DNA of 15,708 bases from Cenarchaeum sp. SB0662_bin_33 (GCA_009840065.1 VXON01000053.1:18317-34024), one strand, 5' to 3'. Counted from the stretch's first letter, positions 6,976-15,541 are shown. Translations and numbers: made by a program. The notes: a model not told the origin generated them from the sequence alone.

Positions 6976-8255
6976 TTGGCCAACACCGCCACCGATTCAG
7001 CATACGCAGATATTATATCATTAATATCGTCATCGGTCATGGCACCGGACAGAAACGCAGTCTCAAACTGGGATGGTGGAACAAAGATGCCCCTCTCCAG
7101 CAGCAGCTTAAAGAGTCGCTGAAACCTTGCGGTGTCGGATCTCTTGGCGGTGGCATAGTCATATACGTCATGTTCGGTAAAGAATACCTGAAACATTGAG
7201 GATATGTGATGTACCCTATGGGGTATTTTATGATCAGTTGCCGCATCATCTATGGCCGAGGATACTCTTGCGCAGTATTTACCTAACGTGTCATATATCG
7301 TACGGCCCATGCGCCTCATGGCGCGTATTGACGATATTGCCGCAGTGGCGGCTATGGGGTTTCCGGCAAATGTGCTTGCCTGATATACGTCACCCAGGGG
7401 GGCCAGCATCTCCATTATTTTTTTATTTCCACCCACTGCAGCAACCCCAAAGCCATTTCCCAAGGCCTTTGCCAGCGTTGTAATATCAGGAGTTACGCCA
7501 AAATACTTTTGTGCACCGCCATCCGAGACCCGAAAACCAGTCACCACCTCATCGAATATCAGCACCATGCCCCGCTGTCTTGTAATATGACGTACTGCAT
7601 CCAGAAACTTCCTGTCGGGCAGTATGAGCCCCATGTTTGCCATCACAGGCTCCATTATCACTGCAGCTATATCATCAGATGACTCTGCAGCTTCTGCAAA
7701 GCCCTCCACATCATTGTATTTGGCCACAAGAGTCTGCTTGGTGGTCTGTAAAAGCACACCCCCAGATGCGGGTAGTGTGGCGGACCCGCTGCCAGCCTTT
7801 ACCAGGACCGAGTCATGGGCCCCATGATATCCGCCCTCAAAGGATAGTATTTTGTTCTTTTCAGTGTGTCCGCGCGCCAGTCGCACGGCGGTCATCGTGG
7901 CCTCGCCACCGGTGTTGACCATCCGGACCATCTCAATTGAATCATAGTTGTCTGCAATTAGATTTGAGAGTGTTGTCTCAAGCTGCGTGGGAACACAGTA
8001 TAGTGTACCCTTCTGCATCTGTGCGGCAACTGCCTGTATTATGTCATTATGTCTGTGTCCTAGTAGCATCGAGCCGTATCCATTGCACAGGTCAATGAAT
8101 TGGTTGCCATCAACATCCCATATATGAGAGCCATCAGACTTTGATGCAAAGAACGGGTACGGATCATAATGTCGGACGGGGCTGTTCACTCCGCCAGGGA
8201 TCATGCCGGCAGCTTCTGAGGATAGCTGTGCTGACTTTTCTGTCTGTATTGCCAT
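6972..8255 (-). CDS. hemL: Glutamate-1-semialdehyde 2,1-aminomutase
   Basis: PLP enzyme that converts glutamate-1-semialdehyde to 5-aminolevulinate, the first committed tetrapyrrole precursor in the C5 pathway. The 427-aa length fits. Motifs are IPGGVNSPVR (about 19-28), NTGGEATMTAVRLAR around 114-128 (cofactor phosphate), EGGYHGAHD, FDEVVTGFR with Asp235 to the PLP ring, and Lys263 in TLAKALGNG as the Schiff-base residue. FAGNP is near 307. The ATG at 8253-8255 is chosen over an upstream TTG at 8345, because homologues begin close to it and a TATA box lies 27 nt upstream, indicating a leaderless mRNA. It is first of four genes; its stop overlaps the apparent hemC start. Glutamyl-tRNA reductase (hemA) and hemB are not in the window. 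Confidence 0.95.
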   Translation of the reverse strand: MAIQTEKSAQLSSEAAGMIPGGVNSPVRHYDPYPFFASKSDGSHIWDVDGNQFIDLCNGYGSMLLGHRHNDIIQAVAAQMQKGTLYCVPTQLETTLSNLIADNYDSIEMVRMVNTGGEATMTAVRLARGHTEKNKILSFEGGYHGAHDSVLVKAGSGSATLPASGGVLLQTTKQTLVAKYNDVEGFAEAAESSDDIAAVIMEPVMANMGLILPDRKFLDAVRHITRQRGMVLIFDEVVTGFRVSDGGAQKYFGVTPDITTLAKALGNGFGVAAVGGNKKIMEMLAPLGDVYQASTFAGNPIAATAAISSIRAMRRMGRTIYDTLGKYCARVSSAIDDAATDHKIPHRVHHISSMFQVFFTEHDVYDYATAKRSDTARFQRLFKLLLERGIFVPPSQFETAFLSGAMTDDDINDIISAYAESVAVLAK

Positions 8256-8275
8256 GATAAAGCAGACGTGTGTCT

Positions 8276-8292
8276 TGGTTTTATAGTATAGT
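8276..8292 (-). promoter_or_regulatory. hemL operon promoter (TATA box)
   Basis: The minus strand reads ACTATACTATAAAACC, with TATAAAA at 8279-8285 centred 27 nt from the hemL ATG. This is the clearest TATA box in the window and implies transcription starting at or next to the start codon. Confidence 0.65.
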
Positions 8293-8393
8293 ATTTCGGG
8301 TCTGTGCCGTATGCTAGAGACTACCAGACTCGGTTTTTTCAACAAATTTAGAATTTTTTTGTATACACGCGCAAAACGAGTCCAATAAGCAAA

Positions 8394-8407
8394 TACTCAT
8401 AATATGA
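8394..8407 (+). promoter_or_regulatory. Probable alaS promoter (TATA box)
   Basis: CTCATAATATGA is centred about 26 nt upstream of the alaS ATG at 8426. The alaS and hemL promoters are divergent within a 170-bp intergenic region. Confidence 0.45.
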
Positions 8408-8425
8408 TATGTGTGGATTCATACG

Positions 8426-11038
8426 ATGGATAAGTCGCAGATACTTGAAAAATTCTCATCAGAACCTGACAGGTACTATACGGTTGATCTGTTTGCAGAT
8501 AAGGGATTTGAGAGGAAGGCATGCAGTGTATGTGGCAGATTCTTTTGGACAATGGATTCGTCTAGGGACAGATGTCCTGATGATGGTCTGGACACATACT
8601 CATTCATAGGGGAGCCCCCCACTACAAAACGGTTTGATTATGCCCAGGCATGGAGGCAGATAGAGTCATTCTTTGTATCAAATAACCATACATCCATACC
8701 TAGATATCCGGTGGTCTGTAGGTGGCGCCCTGACCTATACTATACGATAGCATCCATAGTAGACTTTCAAAGGGTGGCGGGAGACAAGGTAACCTTTCAA
8801 TTTCCAGCCAATCCATTGATTGTGCCCCAGACATGCCTCCGATTCAAGGATATTGAAAATGTGGGTGTGAGTGGAAGGCATTTTTCCAGTTTCTGCATGG
8901 TTGGACAGCACTCAGTTCCGGATATGGAGGGAGGCTACTGGAAGGATACGTGCATACAGCTGGACTATGATTTGTTGACGCAGACATTTGGATTAAACCC
9001 ACACGAGATAGTATTTGTAGAGGATGTGTGGGTAGGGGGAGGATCCTTTGGCGCGTCGCTAGAGTACTTTGTAAGAGGACTTGAACTGGGCAACGCGGTC
9101 TTTACAGAGTTCCAGGGCACATTAGACAACCACAGCATATTGGACAATCGCATAATAGACATGGGTGCGGGCCTAGAGAGATTTTCATGGATTACGATGG
9201 GAACCCCCACCGCGTATGACTGTTGTTTTGGACCCATACTAGATGCAATGACCGAGTCGGCAGGCATAGACAGGGATGCGGAGATACTAAAGTCATATTA
9301 CACCATGATAGCGCGGGGTTTGGAGCGCACCGACATAAACACACTGAGGCGCAGAGCGGCATCGCAGGCAGGCATATCAGATGACAGATACAGGAGCACC
9401 ATAGAGCCGCTAGAGTCCATATATGTAATTGCAGATCATCTAAGAAGCCTGATATTTGCCATCTGTGACGGCTCTCTGCCCAGCAATGTGGGAGGCGGAT
9501 ACAACCTAAGAATGATGATAAGGCGCATAGCCAAAGTCCTGGAGGGCTACGACCTGGCAGAGATGGTGCAGCAGCATATAGACTACCTATCAAAGACATA
9601 TCCCGAGCTGAACGAGAAGCGCTCCGAGGTGCAGACCATACTAGACATAGAGCTTGGTAGGTATGGCGCCTCAAAGAACCGGATGGCAAAGATAGCTGCC
9701 CATATACAAAGTCAGGATGCACCTCCCACGGTAAGCGAGCTGCTTACACTCTACGAGTCAGATGGAATAACCCCCGAGTACCTAAAAGAGACAGGAGCCA
9801 TAAATAATATTCCCAGTGAATTTTATGAAAAACTATCCAGCCTACACCAAAGACAGAAGAAGGTGCAAGGAGGGGGCTATGCAGAATCACTGCCGGCCAC
9901 AACCCCCCTGTACTATAACAGCGACCCACACCAGTTTACTGCCAGTGTACTGGATATAGTTGACAATGCCATAATACTTGATAGGACATCCTTCTATCCA
10001 AGGGGTGGGGGGCAGGAGCCCGATTTTGGTACGATAGGGGGTTGTAGTATAACTGATGTCCAAAGGCATGGGGATGCGATACTGCACTATACTGATGATG
10101 CGCCGCCTCAGAGGGGAGATACTGTACGGTGTGGGATAGACACGGAGAGACGGATGGACATAACACGAAACCATACGGCAACCCACATACTCAATGCATC
10201 ATCCCGGCTGACCTTGGGATCATGGATCTGGCAGCACTCCGCACACAAGGACCAGGACAAGGCACGGTTGGACATAACACATCACTCGGCGCTCACAAAG
10301 ACAGAGATTCAGGATATTGAAGATATGGCAAACGACGTAGTAAAACAGGATATGCCCGTATCAATACAGTATATGGAGCGGGGGGAGGCCGAGGACAGGT
10401 ACGGCTTTCACATATATCAGGGAGGTGTCGTCCCGGTGGACAAGGTCAGAATAGTCTCCATAGGCGATATAGATGTAGAGGCGTGTGGTGGTACGCATGT
10501 GACACGCACATCACAGGTCAGGAGAATAAAGATAACCCGCGCCAAAAGGATACAGGATGGTGTGGTACGGCTGGAGTTTGTGGCCGGCGATACACAGGCC
10601 ATCAAGTCATCCGATAACGTCATGGTAAAAAAGAGTCACGCAGACAAGCGGAAAGGGTACAGGGATACAATATCCACACTAGTAGAAAAGATACCGACCG
10701 AGTCGCTGCACACACAGGATGTGTCATACGATAGGGGCTCATGTATAATATATGGTGATGCGTACGATGAGTACTTTCATGTAACTATGGGAAAGAGGCT
10801 AGTAAAGGCCTGCGATATCGCCACATATTGCGGCATATTTCAGAGTGGTCCGGCCATACGCATAATGGTGTATACCGGCAGTGATTCTGCACATGATGCC
10901 CTGCACATAGCCAATACTGCATCAGAGATGCTAGGAGGACGGGCATCCGGAGACAAGGTATTTGCGCAGGGTGGCGGTAGGGGTGCAGAGCATATCAACA
11001 AGGCCATATCATGGATAAAATCAGAGGTGATACCATGA
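8426..11038 (+). CDS. alaS: Alanyl-tRNA synthetase (archaeal type)
   Basis: Class II synthetase that charges tRNA-Ala and clears mis-activated Ser and Gly. The 870-aa protein has the archaeal N-terminal extension with Cys33, Cys36 and Cys50 (KACSVCGRFF, DRCPDDG), then the catalytic core: motif 2 region RVAGDKVTFQFPANP to CLRFKDIENVG, and motif 3 GAGLERFSW. A tRNA-recognition helical domain follows (LRSLIFAICDGSLPSNVGGGYNLR). The editing domain has His583 and His587 (NHTATHIL) and Cys687/His691 (CGGTHV), so the zinc site is complete. A C-terminal DHHA1-like segment ends with GGGRGAEHINKA. ATG at 8426 is preferred; a GTG five codons upstream (8411) is possible. It ends in an ATGA overlap with leuS. 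Confidence 0.97.
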   Translation: MDKSQILEKFSSEPDRYYTVDLFADKGFERKACSVCGRFFWTMDSSRDRCPDDGLDTYSFIGEPPTTKRFDYAQAWRQIESFFVSNNHTSIPRYPVVCRWRPDLYYTIASIVDFQRVAGDKVTFQFPANPLIVPQTCLRFKDIENVGVSGRHFSSFCMVGQHSVPDMEGGYWKDTCIQLDYDLLTQTFGLNPHEIVFVEDVWVGGGSFGASLEYFVRGLELGNAVFTEFQGTLDNHSILDNRIIDMGAGLERFSWITMGTPTAYDCCFGPILDAMTESAGIDRDAEILKSYYTMIARGLERTDINTLRRRAASQAGISDDRYRSTIEPLESIYVIADHLRSLIFAICDGSLPSNVGGGYNLRMMIRRIAKVLEGYDLAEMVQQHIDYLSKTYPELNEKRSEVQTILDIELGRYGASKNRMAKIAAHIQSQDAPPTVSELLTLYESDGITPEYLKETGAINNIPSEFYEKLSSLHQRQKKVQGGGYAESLPATTPLYYNSDPHQFTASVLDIVDNAIILDRTSFYPRGGGQEPDFGTIGGCSITDVQRHGDAILHYTDDAPPQRGDTVRCGIDTERRMDITRNHTATHILNASSRLTLGSWIWQHSAHKDQDKARLDITHHSALTKTEIQDIEDMANDVVKQDMPVSIQYMERGEAEDRYGFHIYQGGVVPVDKVRIVSIGDIDVEACGGTHVTRTSQVRRIKITRAKRIQDGVVRLEFVAGDTQAIKSSDNVMVKKSHADKRKGYRDTISTLVEKIPTESLHTQDVSYDRGSCIIYGDAYDEYFHVTMGKRLVKACDIATYCGIFQSGPAIRIMVYTGSDSAHDALHIANTASEMLGGRASGDKVFAQGGGRGAEHINKAISWIKSEVIP
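11024..11032 (+). promoter_or_regulatory. Shine-Dalgarno sequence deciding the leuS start
   Basis: AGAGGTGAT, a strong complement to the usual archaeal 16S rRNA 3' end, lies a few bases before the ATG at 11035. It favours that start over the ATG at 11011, which lies further inside alaS. Confidence 0.75.
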
Positions 11039-13836
11039 CATGGCAGGAGATGGAGTCACACTGGCAGCGAATATGGAAGAAGAGTCATACGTTTGATGCC
11101 GAACCAAATGACCAGCCAAAAAAGACCATTACTGTAGCGTATCCATACCCCAACTCACCTCAGCACATAGGACATGGCCGCACATATACACTGGCAGATG
11201 TCAACGCCAGATTCTGGCGCATGCGTGGGTACAATGTGCTCTTTCCGATGGGGTTTCACTATACAGGAACTCCCATACTCGGCATGGCAAAGCGCGTACA
11301 AAACAGGGATGCCGAACTACTAGATGGACTGCGTGATACGTTTGGTGTGCCCCAGGAGGCCATAGAGAGTTTTGTAGAACCACTCAACATAGCCAACTAC
11401 TTTCGCGATGAGATAAAGACAGGCATGATGGAGATGGGTTACTCCATAGACTGGCGGCGCGAGTTTACCACCATAGATGAAGCATATAAAAAGTTCATAG
11501 AGTGGCAGATAACATCACTAAGGGATAAGAATCTGATAATACAGGGGTCGCATCCGGTAGGATGGTGTCCCGAAGATCAAAATCCCGTATCACAGCACGA
11601 TACACTGGGCGATGTGGAACCGGACTTTGTAGAGTATGTACTGGCCAGATTCACCTGGAAGGGCCACATACTTCCAACTGCAACCCTGCGGCCCGAGACC
11701 ATATTTGGTGTGACCAACCTGTGGGTAAACCCCAACGTCACATATGACATAATACTACGCAACAATGAGAGATGGATTGTATCCAAGGAGTGCTCTGCCA
11801 AACTACGTTTTCAGGGAAGTGATGTAGAGAAGGTTGGCAATATACAGGGCAGGGACCTAGTAGACCAGATTGTAAAGACTCCACTAGGCACAGACATACC
11901 CATACTGCCAGCCCAGTTCGCCAAGCCGGATACAGGAACCGGTTTAGTAATGTCCGTGCCCGCACACGCGCCGTTTGATTATATGGCGCTATACGACATA
12001 TCAGACAGTTATGATATATCACCTATACCAGTAATTGGGGTTTCTGGTTATGGGGATGCACCCGCCAGGGATGTCTGTCAGAGGTTAGGAATAAAAGATC
12101 AAAATGATAGCAATCTGGAGGAGGCCACATCGGAGATATACAACAAGGAGTTCTATACGGGAAGATTATTGGATATATGTGGCAGGTTTGCCGGCCGCAT
12201 AGTATCCGAGTGCAAGGATGATATTCGTGACTGGATGCAGGGGGAACACAACTCTGAGATATTTCGCGAACTGAGTGGTGAGGTACGATGCAGGTGTGGG
12301 GCATTATGCGTGGTAAAGACACTTACGAATCAATGGTTTCTAAATTACGGGGACCATACATGGAAGCAGAAGACAAAAGAATGCCTTGGTGAGATGGACA
12401 TACTCCCTGATGAAATATCAGGAGAGTTCAACAATGTGGTGGATTGGCTACGGGAGAGGGCCTGCGCCAGGCAGCATGGCATGGGAACCAATCTTCCCTG
12501 GGATGATGATTGGATAGTAGAGAGCCTGTCGGACTCGACCATATACATGGCATTCTATATTATTATGAAGTTTGTCAATAGTGGCAGCATAACTCCGAAT
12601 TCGATGAGTCAGGACTTTTTTAACTATGTATTTTACGGTGAGGAGAAGGGGCACATTACATCCCAGATGAGAGAAATCCGCAACGAATTTCTGTACTATT
12701 ATCCTGTGGATACCCGCCATTCCGGCCGGGACTTGGTTCCAAACCATCTCACCTTCTTTGTGATGAACCATGTGGTATTGTTTCCTAAAATACACTGGCC
12801 GCGCCAGATAGTAGTCAATGGTTCCGTACTGATGAATGGCAAAAAGATGTCAAAGAGTATGGGAAACATAGTACCCCTTCGCAGCGCCATCAAAAAGTAT
12901 GGCGCCGACCCCATACGCTTGGGAATAATAATCTCTGCCGAACTTTTGCAGGACTCGGACATGAATCTAGAGTCAGTGGCAAATATAGGAGACCGTCTAA
13001 AACGCATGATGCAGGAGTGTCAGGAGATACGGCCGGCACCACAGAGTTATGAGATACATGAGGATAGATGGATTTATGCCAAGCTAGACCAGATAGTCAA
13101 CCGCGTTACGCATAACATAGAGGTAATGAGGCTACGTGAAGCCCTGCATGATATACTGTATACGTTAGAGCAGGACATGCAGTGGTACCGCCGACGCCTG
13201 TTGGCAAGAGGGCGGAGTGCACCGCCGGGTGTAATGTATCACATATTTGAGACCAGGGCACTGCTGCTTGCGCCATTTGCCCCCCACGTCGCCGAACAGA
13301 TGTGGAGTTACCTAGGTCACGATGACATAATATCCACGGCGGCGTGGCCAGAGCATACCGGCAGGTATAATCACACAGTACATGCAGAGTGGTACCTAAA
13401 GTCTGTCATGAAGGATATTACGAATATAGTAAAGGTGGCAGACATAAGACCCAGTGTCATTTGGCTGTACGTACACGAGTCTACCGAGGCATATCAAGCC
13501 GTATTAAGATGTGTATACAACGAAAAGACCGATATGAGAGGTGTAATGAGTGACATATCATCAAATCCAGATACCACACATCTGAGGAGACATCCAGATA
13601 AAATTGCAAAATATCTCAAGGACATACTCTCAGAGCCGGTAGATGTACGCAGGGCTCGATTGGACGGCAATACACTTGATGAAAGGGTCATACTAGAGTC
13701 TGAAATTGCACATGTCGTAAAGACAGAGTTTGACTGTGACATTCATGTATATACAAGTGATGTCGATGCCTCCAATGATCCTGGCAGAAAGGCAAGGTTT
13801 GCCAGATCCTGGCATCCTGCAATATTCATAGAATAG
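11035..13836 (+). CDS. leuS: Leucyl-tRNA synthetase (archaeal type)
   Basis: Class I synthetase that charges tRNA-Leu. The 933-aa protein has the ATP-binding HIGH motif at about 44-47 (PQHIGHGRTYTLADV), the signature PMGFHYTGTPILG, an inserted CP1 editing domain (TLRPETIFGVTNLWVNP and DTGTGLVMSVPAHAPFDY, with the conserved Asp-containing end), and KMSKS at about 604-608 (MNGKKMSKSMGNIVP). The editing domain sits as in archaeal/eukaryotic LeuRS, and the C-terminal archaeal extension is present. Two Cys pairs, near RCRCGALC, suggest a small zinc site. ATG at 11035 overlaps the alaS TGA as ATGA and has a strong Shine-Dalgarno, so the pair is translationally coupled. ATA is the main Ile codon. 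Confidence 0.97.
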   Translation: MTWQEMESHWQRIWKKSHTFDAEPNDQPKKTITVAYPYPNSPQHIGHGRTYTLADVNARFWRMRGYNVLFPMGFHYTGTPILGMAKRVQNRDAELLDGLRDTFGVPQEAIESFVEPLNIANYFRDEIKTGMMEMGYSIDWRREFTTIDEAYKKFIEWQITSLRDKNLIIQGSHPVGWCPEDQNPVSQHDTLGDVEPDFVEYVLARFTWKGHILPTATLRPETIFGVTNLWVNPNVTYDIILRNNERWIVSKECSAKLRFQGSDVEKVGNIQGRDLVDQIVKTPLGTDIPILPAQFAKPDTGTGLVMSVPAHAPFDYMALYDISDSYDISPIPVIGVSGYGDAPARDVCQRLGIKDQNDSNLEEATSEIYNKEFYTGRLLDICGRFAGRIVSECKDDIRDWMQGEHNSEIFRELSGEVRCRCGALCVVKTLTNQWFLNYGDHTWKQKTKECLGEMDILPDEISGEFNNVVDWLRERACARQHGMGTNLPWDDDWIVESLSDSTIYMAFYIIMKFVNSGSITPNSMSQDFFNYVFYGEEKGHITSQMREIRNEFLYYYPVDTRHSGRDLVPNHLTFFVMNHVVLFPKIHWPRQIVVNGSVLMNGKKMSKSMGNIVPLRSAIKKYGADPIRLGIIISAELLQDSDMNLESVANIGDRLKRMMQECQEIRPAPQSYEIHEDRWIYAKLDQIVNRVTHNIEVMRLREALHDILYTLEQDMQWYRRRLLARGRSAPPGVMYHIFETRALLLAPFAPHVAEQMWSYLGHDDIISTAAWPEHTGRYNHTVHAEWYLKSVMKDITNIVKVADIRPSVIWLYVHESTEAYQAVLRCVYNEKTDMRGVMSDISSNPDTTHLRRHPDKIAKYLKDILSEPVDVRRARLDGNTLDERVILESEIAHVVKTEFDCDIHVYTSDVDASNDPGRKARFARSWHPAIFIE

Positions 13837-13862
13837 TCATGCTGAAATAAAATAAAATAAAA

Positions 13863-13981
13863 GAAAGTGTTTTGCTTTTTGAATACACCCGTAAAAAACA
13901 GTCTTTTGTTTGGGTACTTTTTACGGATGGATGCCAGACTGCCCCGACCAAGCACGCAACTTCAAAAAGCAAAACACTTTC
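13863..13981. mobile_element. 119-bp element with perfect 21-bp terminal inverted repeats (MITE-like)
   Basis: The left arm 13863-13883 (GAAAGTGTTTTGC then T-rich to GAA) is matched exactly in reverse complement by 13961-13981. The 77-bp middle contains a second inverted repeat: CCGTAAAAA at 13889-13897 and TTTTTACGG at 13918-13926. Direct A/T-rich repeats flank the arms. No frame in it has a start and a convincing protein. The form is that of a miniature inverted-repeat element; the alternative is a structured bidirectional terminator between the convergent leuS and secreted-protein genes. A related left end lies at 15542-15572. Confidence 0.55.
13900..13926 (+). terminator. T-rich region downstream of leuS
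   Basis: Several T-runs (CTTTTGTTT, then ACTTTTT) follow the leuS stop within 90 bp on the plus strand, inside the inverted-repeat element. They could terminate leuS transcription in the archaeal manner. Confidence 0.35.
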
Positions 13982-13998
13982 AAATAAAATAAAAAAAG
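13982..13998 (-). terminator. T-rich terminator after the secreted-protein gene
   Basis: On the minus strand CTTTTTTTATTTTATTT follows the stop codon at 14008-14010 by about 10 bases. It overlaps the right direct repeat of the inverted-repeat element. Confidence 0.5.
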
Positions 13999-14007
13999 AT
14001 AATCTGT

Positions 14008-15405
14008 TTATTGTGATGTACAAGAACCACCAGGCACAGTAGAGTATTTTATCTCTACCAACAACTGTGGCACCTTTGGCAAAGTGCCAGTGACCTCCAT
14101 TCGGCTATTGCTGAATGATATTGGGTATGCCGTTGACGATACTGTACCATCATCATTAAAGCCAATTTGTATGTTAGAGCCGGAGTCATTAGGGAACTCT
14201 AGATTGAACTTCGCAAAACTTATCAGAGTTGGATCCCATTTTACCTCATTTTTTCCTATTGCACGGCCATGTATGTTAGTTATCTGTACTGGGTTATTTT
14301 TACAGTCATAGGTCTCACTAAAGTTGTTTAAAACCCCGGGTGAGGGTATGTCTACGTGAAGAAGAAGTGTACCTGTCTGGCTCAAGGCCGTATTGGAGGG
14401 AGAACCACGACCAGTATCCAGTGTGCAGGTGGTAGAAGCGCTACCCAGATAGACTACCTCAATCACATAACTAAATGCAAAGCTGGTACTTGTAGAGTCC
14501 GCTATCCTTGTGCCATCTTCGACCTGCCTGCTGGAAAAGTCCAGTGAGCTTCCAGTGTTTAGCTGTCTCAAATTAAAGTCAACGTCTCTATTTAGAATGC
14601 TAAAGGAGCCTGCGGAGACCTCAAACTTGCTATTGTACAAGTCCCGATTATCCACCTTTAGATAGTTCTCATTCGTGTGAGAGTTAGGAGAGCTTGTTGG
14701 AATTATGGGAGGTTGGGGCGTGCGGACGCTGGTACTTACAGAATCTATACTTACAACTCCATCACAGCTAAACTTCATATCCAAAAAGTATACGGTATCT
14801 CCAGATACGGTTCTCTTGATGCCACTAACTTTGTAGTCATAGCTGGTCACGTCCTGGTTAACGCTTTTGCGAACTAGATTGGATGATGTTTGTGTGGGAG
14901 TCTCAAGTTGCGCCCCTATGACGCTCAGGCTCGCCTCTATATTCTGTAGTCGCGTACTGAGAGCAAGATTGTTGTTGTCAACAGTCGTCTTTAACTGGTC
15001 TATGCGTTGTTCAAGAGCGGCGTTGCCTCCACCCACAAGGGTGTCTTGTATGCCATCAATCTTTGTGCTCATCTCCAGTATGTGTGCCGTAAGTCCATTT
15101 AGCTGATTTTTGTTGGATTCGGCAGTTGCCTGTATGGCCAAAAGTGCGGTATTGAAACCGGATATGGAGGACTTGACATCAGACACCTCGGAGGTTAATG
15201 CTGCCGATGACAGGAGTATGTTGTCAATCTTCTCTATTATATCGGAGATCGGAGACAGAGACGCAACAATGTCATCCACAGTAGCTTTTATCTCAGCCGT
15301 AGTTGACTCTATGGTTCTTATACGTTCGGTATTGGTCTGCGCATACGCATCATATACGGTTCCCGCTACCGCTGCTAATAGTAAGAGTGTTATTACAATT
15401 TTCAT
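14008..15405 (-). CDS. Secreted coiled-coil protein of unknown function
   Basis: A 465-aa protein with a clear Sec-type signal peptide: short basic start (MKIV), a hydrophobic core to about residue 17, and a likely cut after AYA at residue 22. Residues about 25-168 are Ile/Leu-rich, with regular heptad-like spacing and few prolines, consistent with a long coiled coil or helical bundle. A proline-rich hinge follows around 228-240 (TPQPPIIPTSSP), then a Ser/Thr/Asn-rich, probably beta-strand C-terminal domain. Four Cys lie in this outer part (FSCDG, TTCTL, YDCKNN, GSCTS), which could form disulphides. There is no C-terminal membrane anchor, so it may be released, lipid-free and held by the S-layer or by oligomerisation. 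I do not recognise the family; similar coiled-coil secreted proteins exist in marine thaumarchaea. It is monocistronic, with its own TATA box. Confidence 0.88.
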   Translation of the reverse strand: MKIVITLLLLAAVAGTVYDAYAQTNTERIRTIESTTAEIKATVDDIVASLSPISDIIEKIDNILLSSAALTSEVSDVKSSISGFNTALLAIQATAESNKNQLNGLTAHILEMSTKIDGIQDTLVGGGNAALEQRIDQLKTTVDNNNLALSTRLQNIEASLSVIGAQLETPTQTSSNLVRKSVNQDVTSYDYKVSGIKRTVSGDTVYFLDMKFSCDGVVSIDSVSTSVRTPQPPIIPTSSPNSHTNENYLKVDNRDLYNSKFEVSAGSFSILNRDVDFNLRQLNTGSSLDFSSRQVEDGTRIADSTSTSFAFSYVIEVVYLGSASTTCTLDTGRGSPSNTALSQTGTLLLHVDIPSPGVLNNFSETYDCKNNPVQITNIHGRAIGKNEVKWDPTLISFAKFNLEFPNDSGSNIQIGFNDDGTVSSTAYPISFSNSRMEVTGTLPKVPQLLVEIKYSTVPGGSCTSQ

Positions 15406-15425
15406 TTATTAGTAATGACAGAATA

Positions 15426-15438
15426 TGTTATAATGCAT
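15426..15438 (-). promoter_or_regulatory. Promoter of the secreted-protein gene (TATA box)
   Basis: The minus strand reads GCATTATAAC, centred about 26 nt upstream of the ATG at 15405, as for a leaderless archaeal transcript. The region 15440-15483 behind it is very A/T-rich and includes an ATCAA...TTGAT inverted pair that may be a regulator site. Confidence 0.55.
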
Positions 15439-15541
15439 GTGGTTAAAAAATAATAAGTAAATTATCAACTTTTATTGATTAATTGTGTTGTCGTCTTTTG
15501 CAAAATTTAACCATGCCTCCTGCTGCACGGCAGATATTTGA

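Larger units (their letters stand above)
13850..13994. repeat. 13-bp direct repeats flanking the inverted-repeat element
   Basis: AAATAAAATAAAA occurs at 13850-13862 and 13982-13994, immediately outside each arm of the inverted repeat. This has the form of a target-site duplication, but the sequence is low-complexity; AAATA units extend further left (13845-13862). Confidence 0.6.

Noticed and set aside
8256..8345. 30-residue N-terminal extension of HemL from a TTG
   Set aside because: It would run through the TATA box and is not like known HemL N-termini.
9192..9722. 176-codon minus-strand frame
   Set aside because: Antisense to alaS, with a Cys/Ser/Leu-rich peptide and no recognisable motifs.
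12448..12795. 115-codon minus-strand frame
   Set aside because: Antisense to leuS across well-conserved sequence; no family features.
13826..14023. Minus-strand frame through the inverted-repeat element, sharing FESVLLF with the plus-strand reading at 15540
   Set aside because: The shared peptide follows from the shared DNA repeat; the rest is Phe/Lys-rich low-complexity and the frame overlaps two gene ends.
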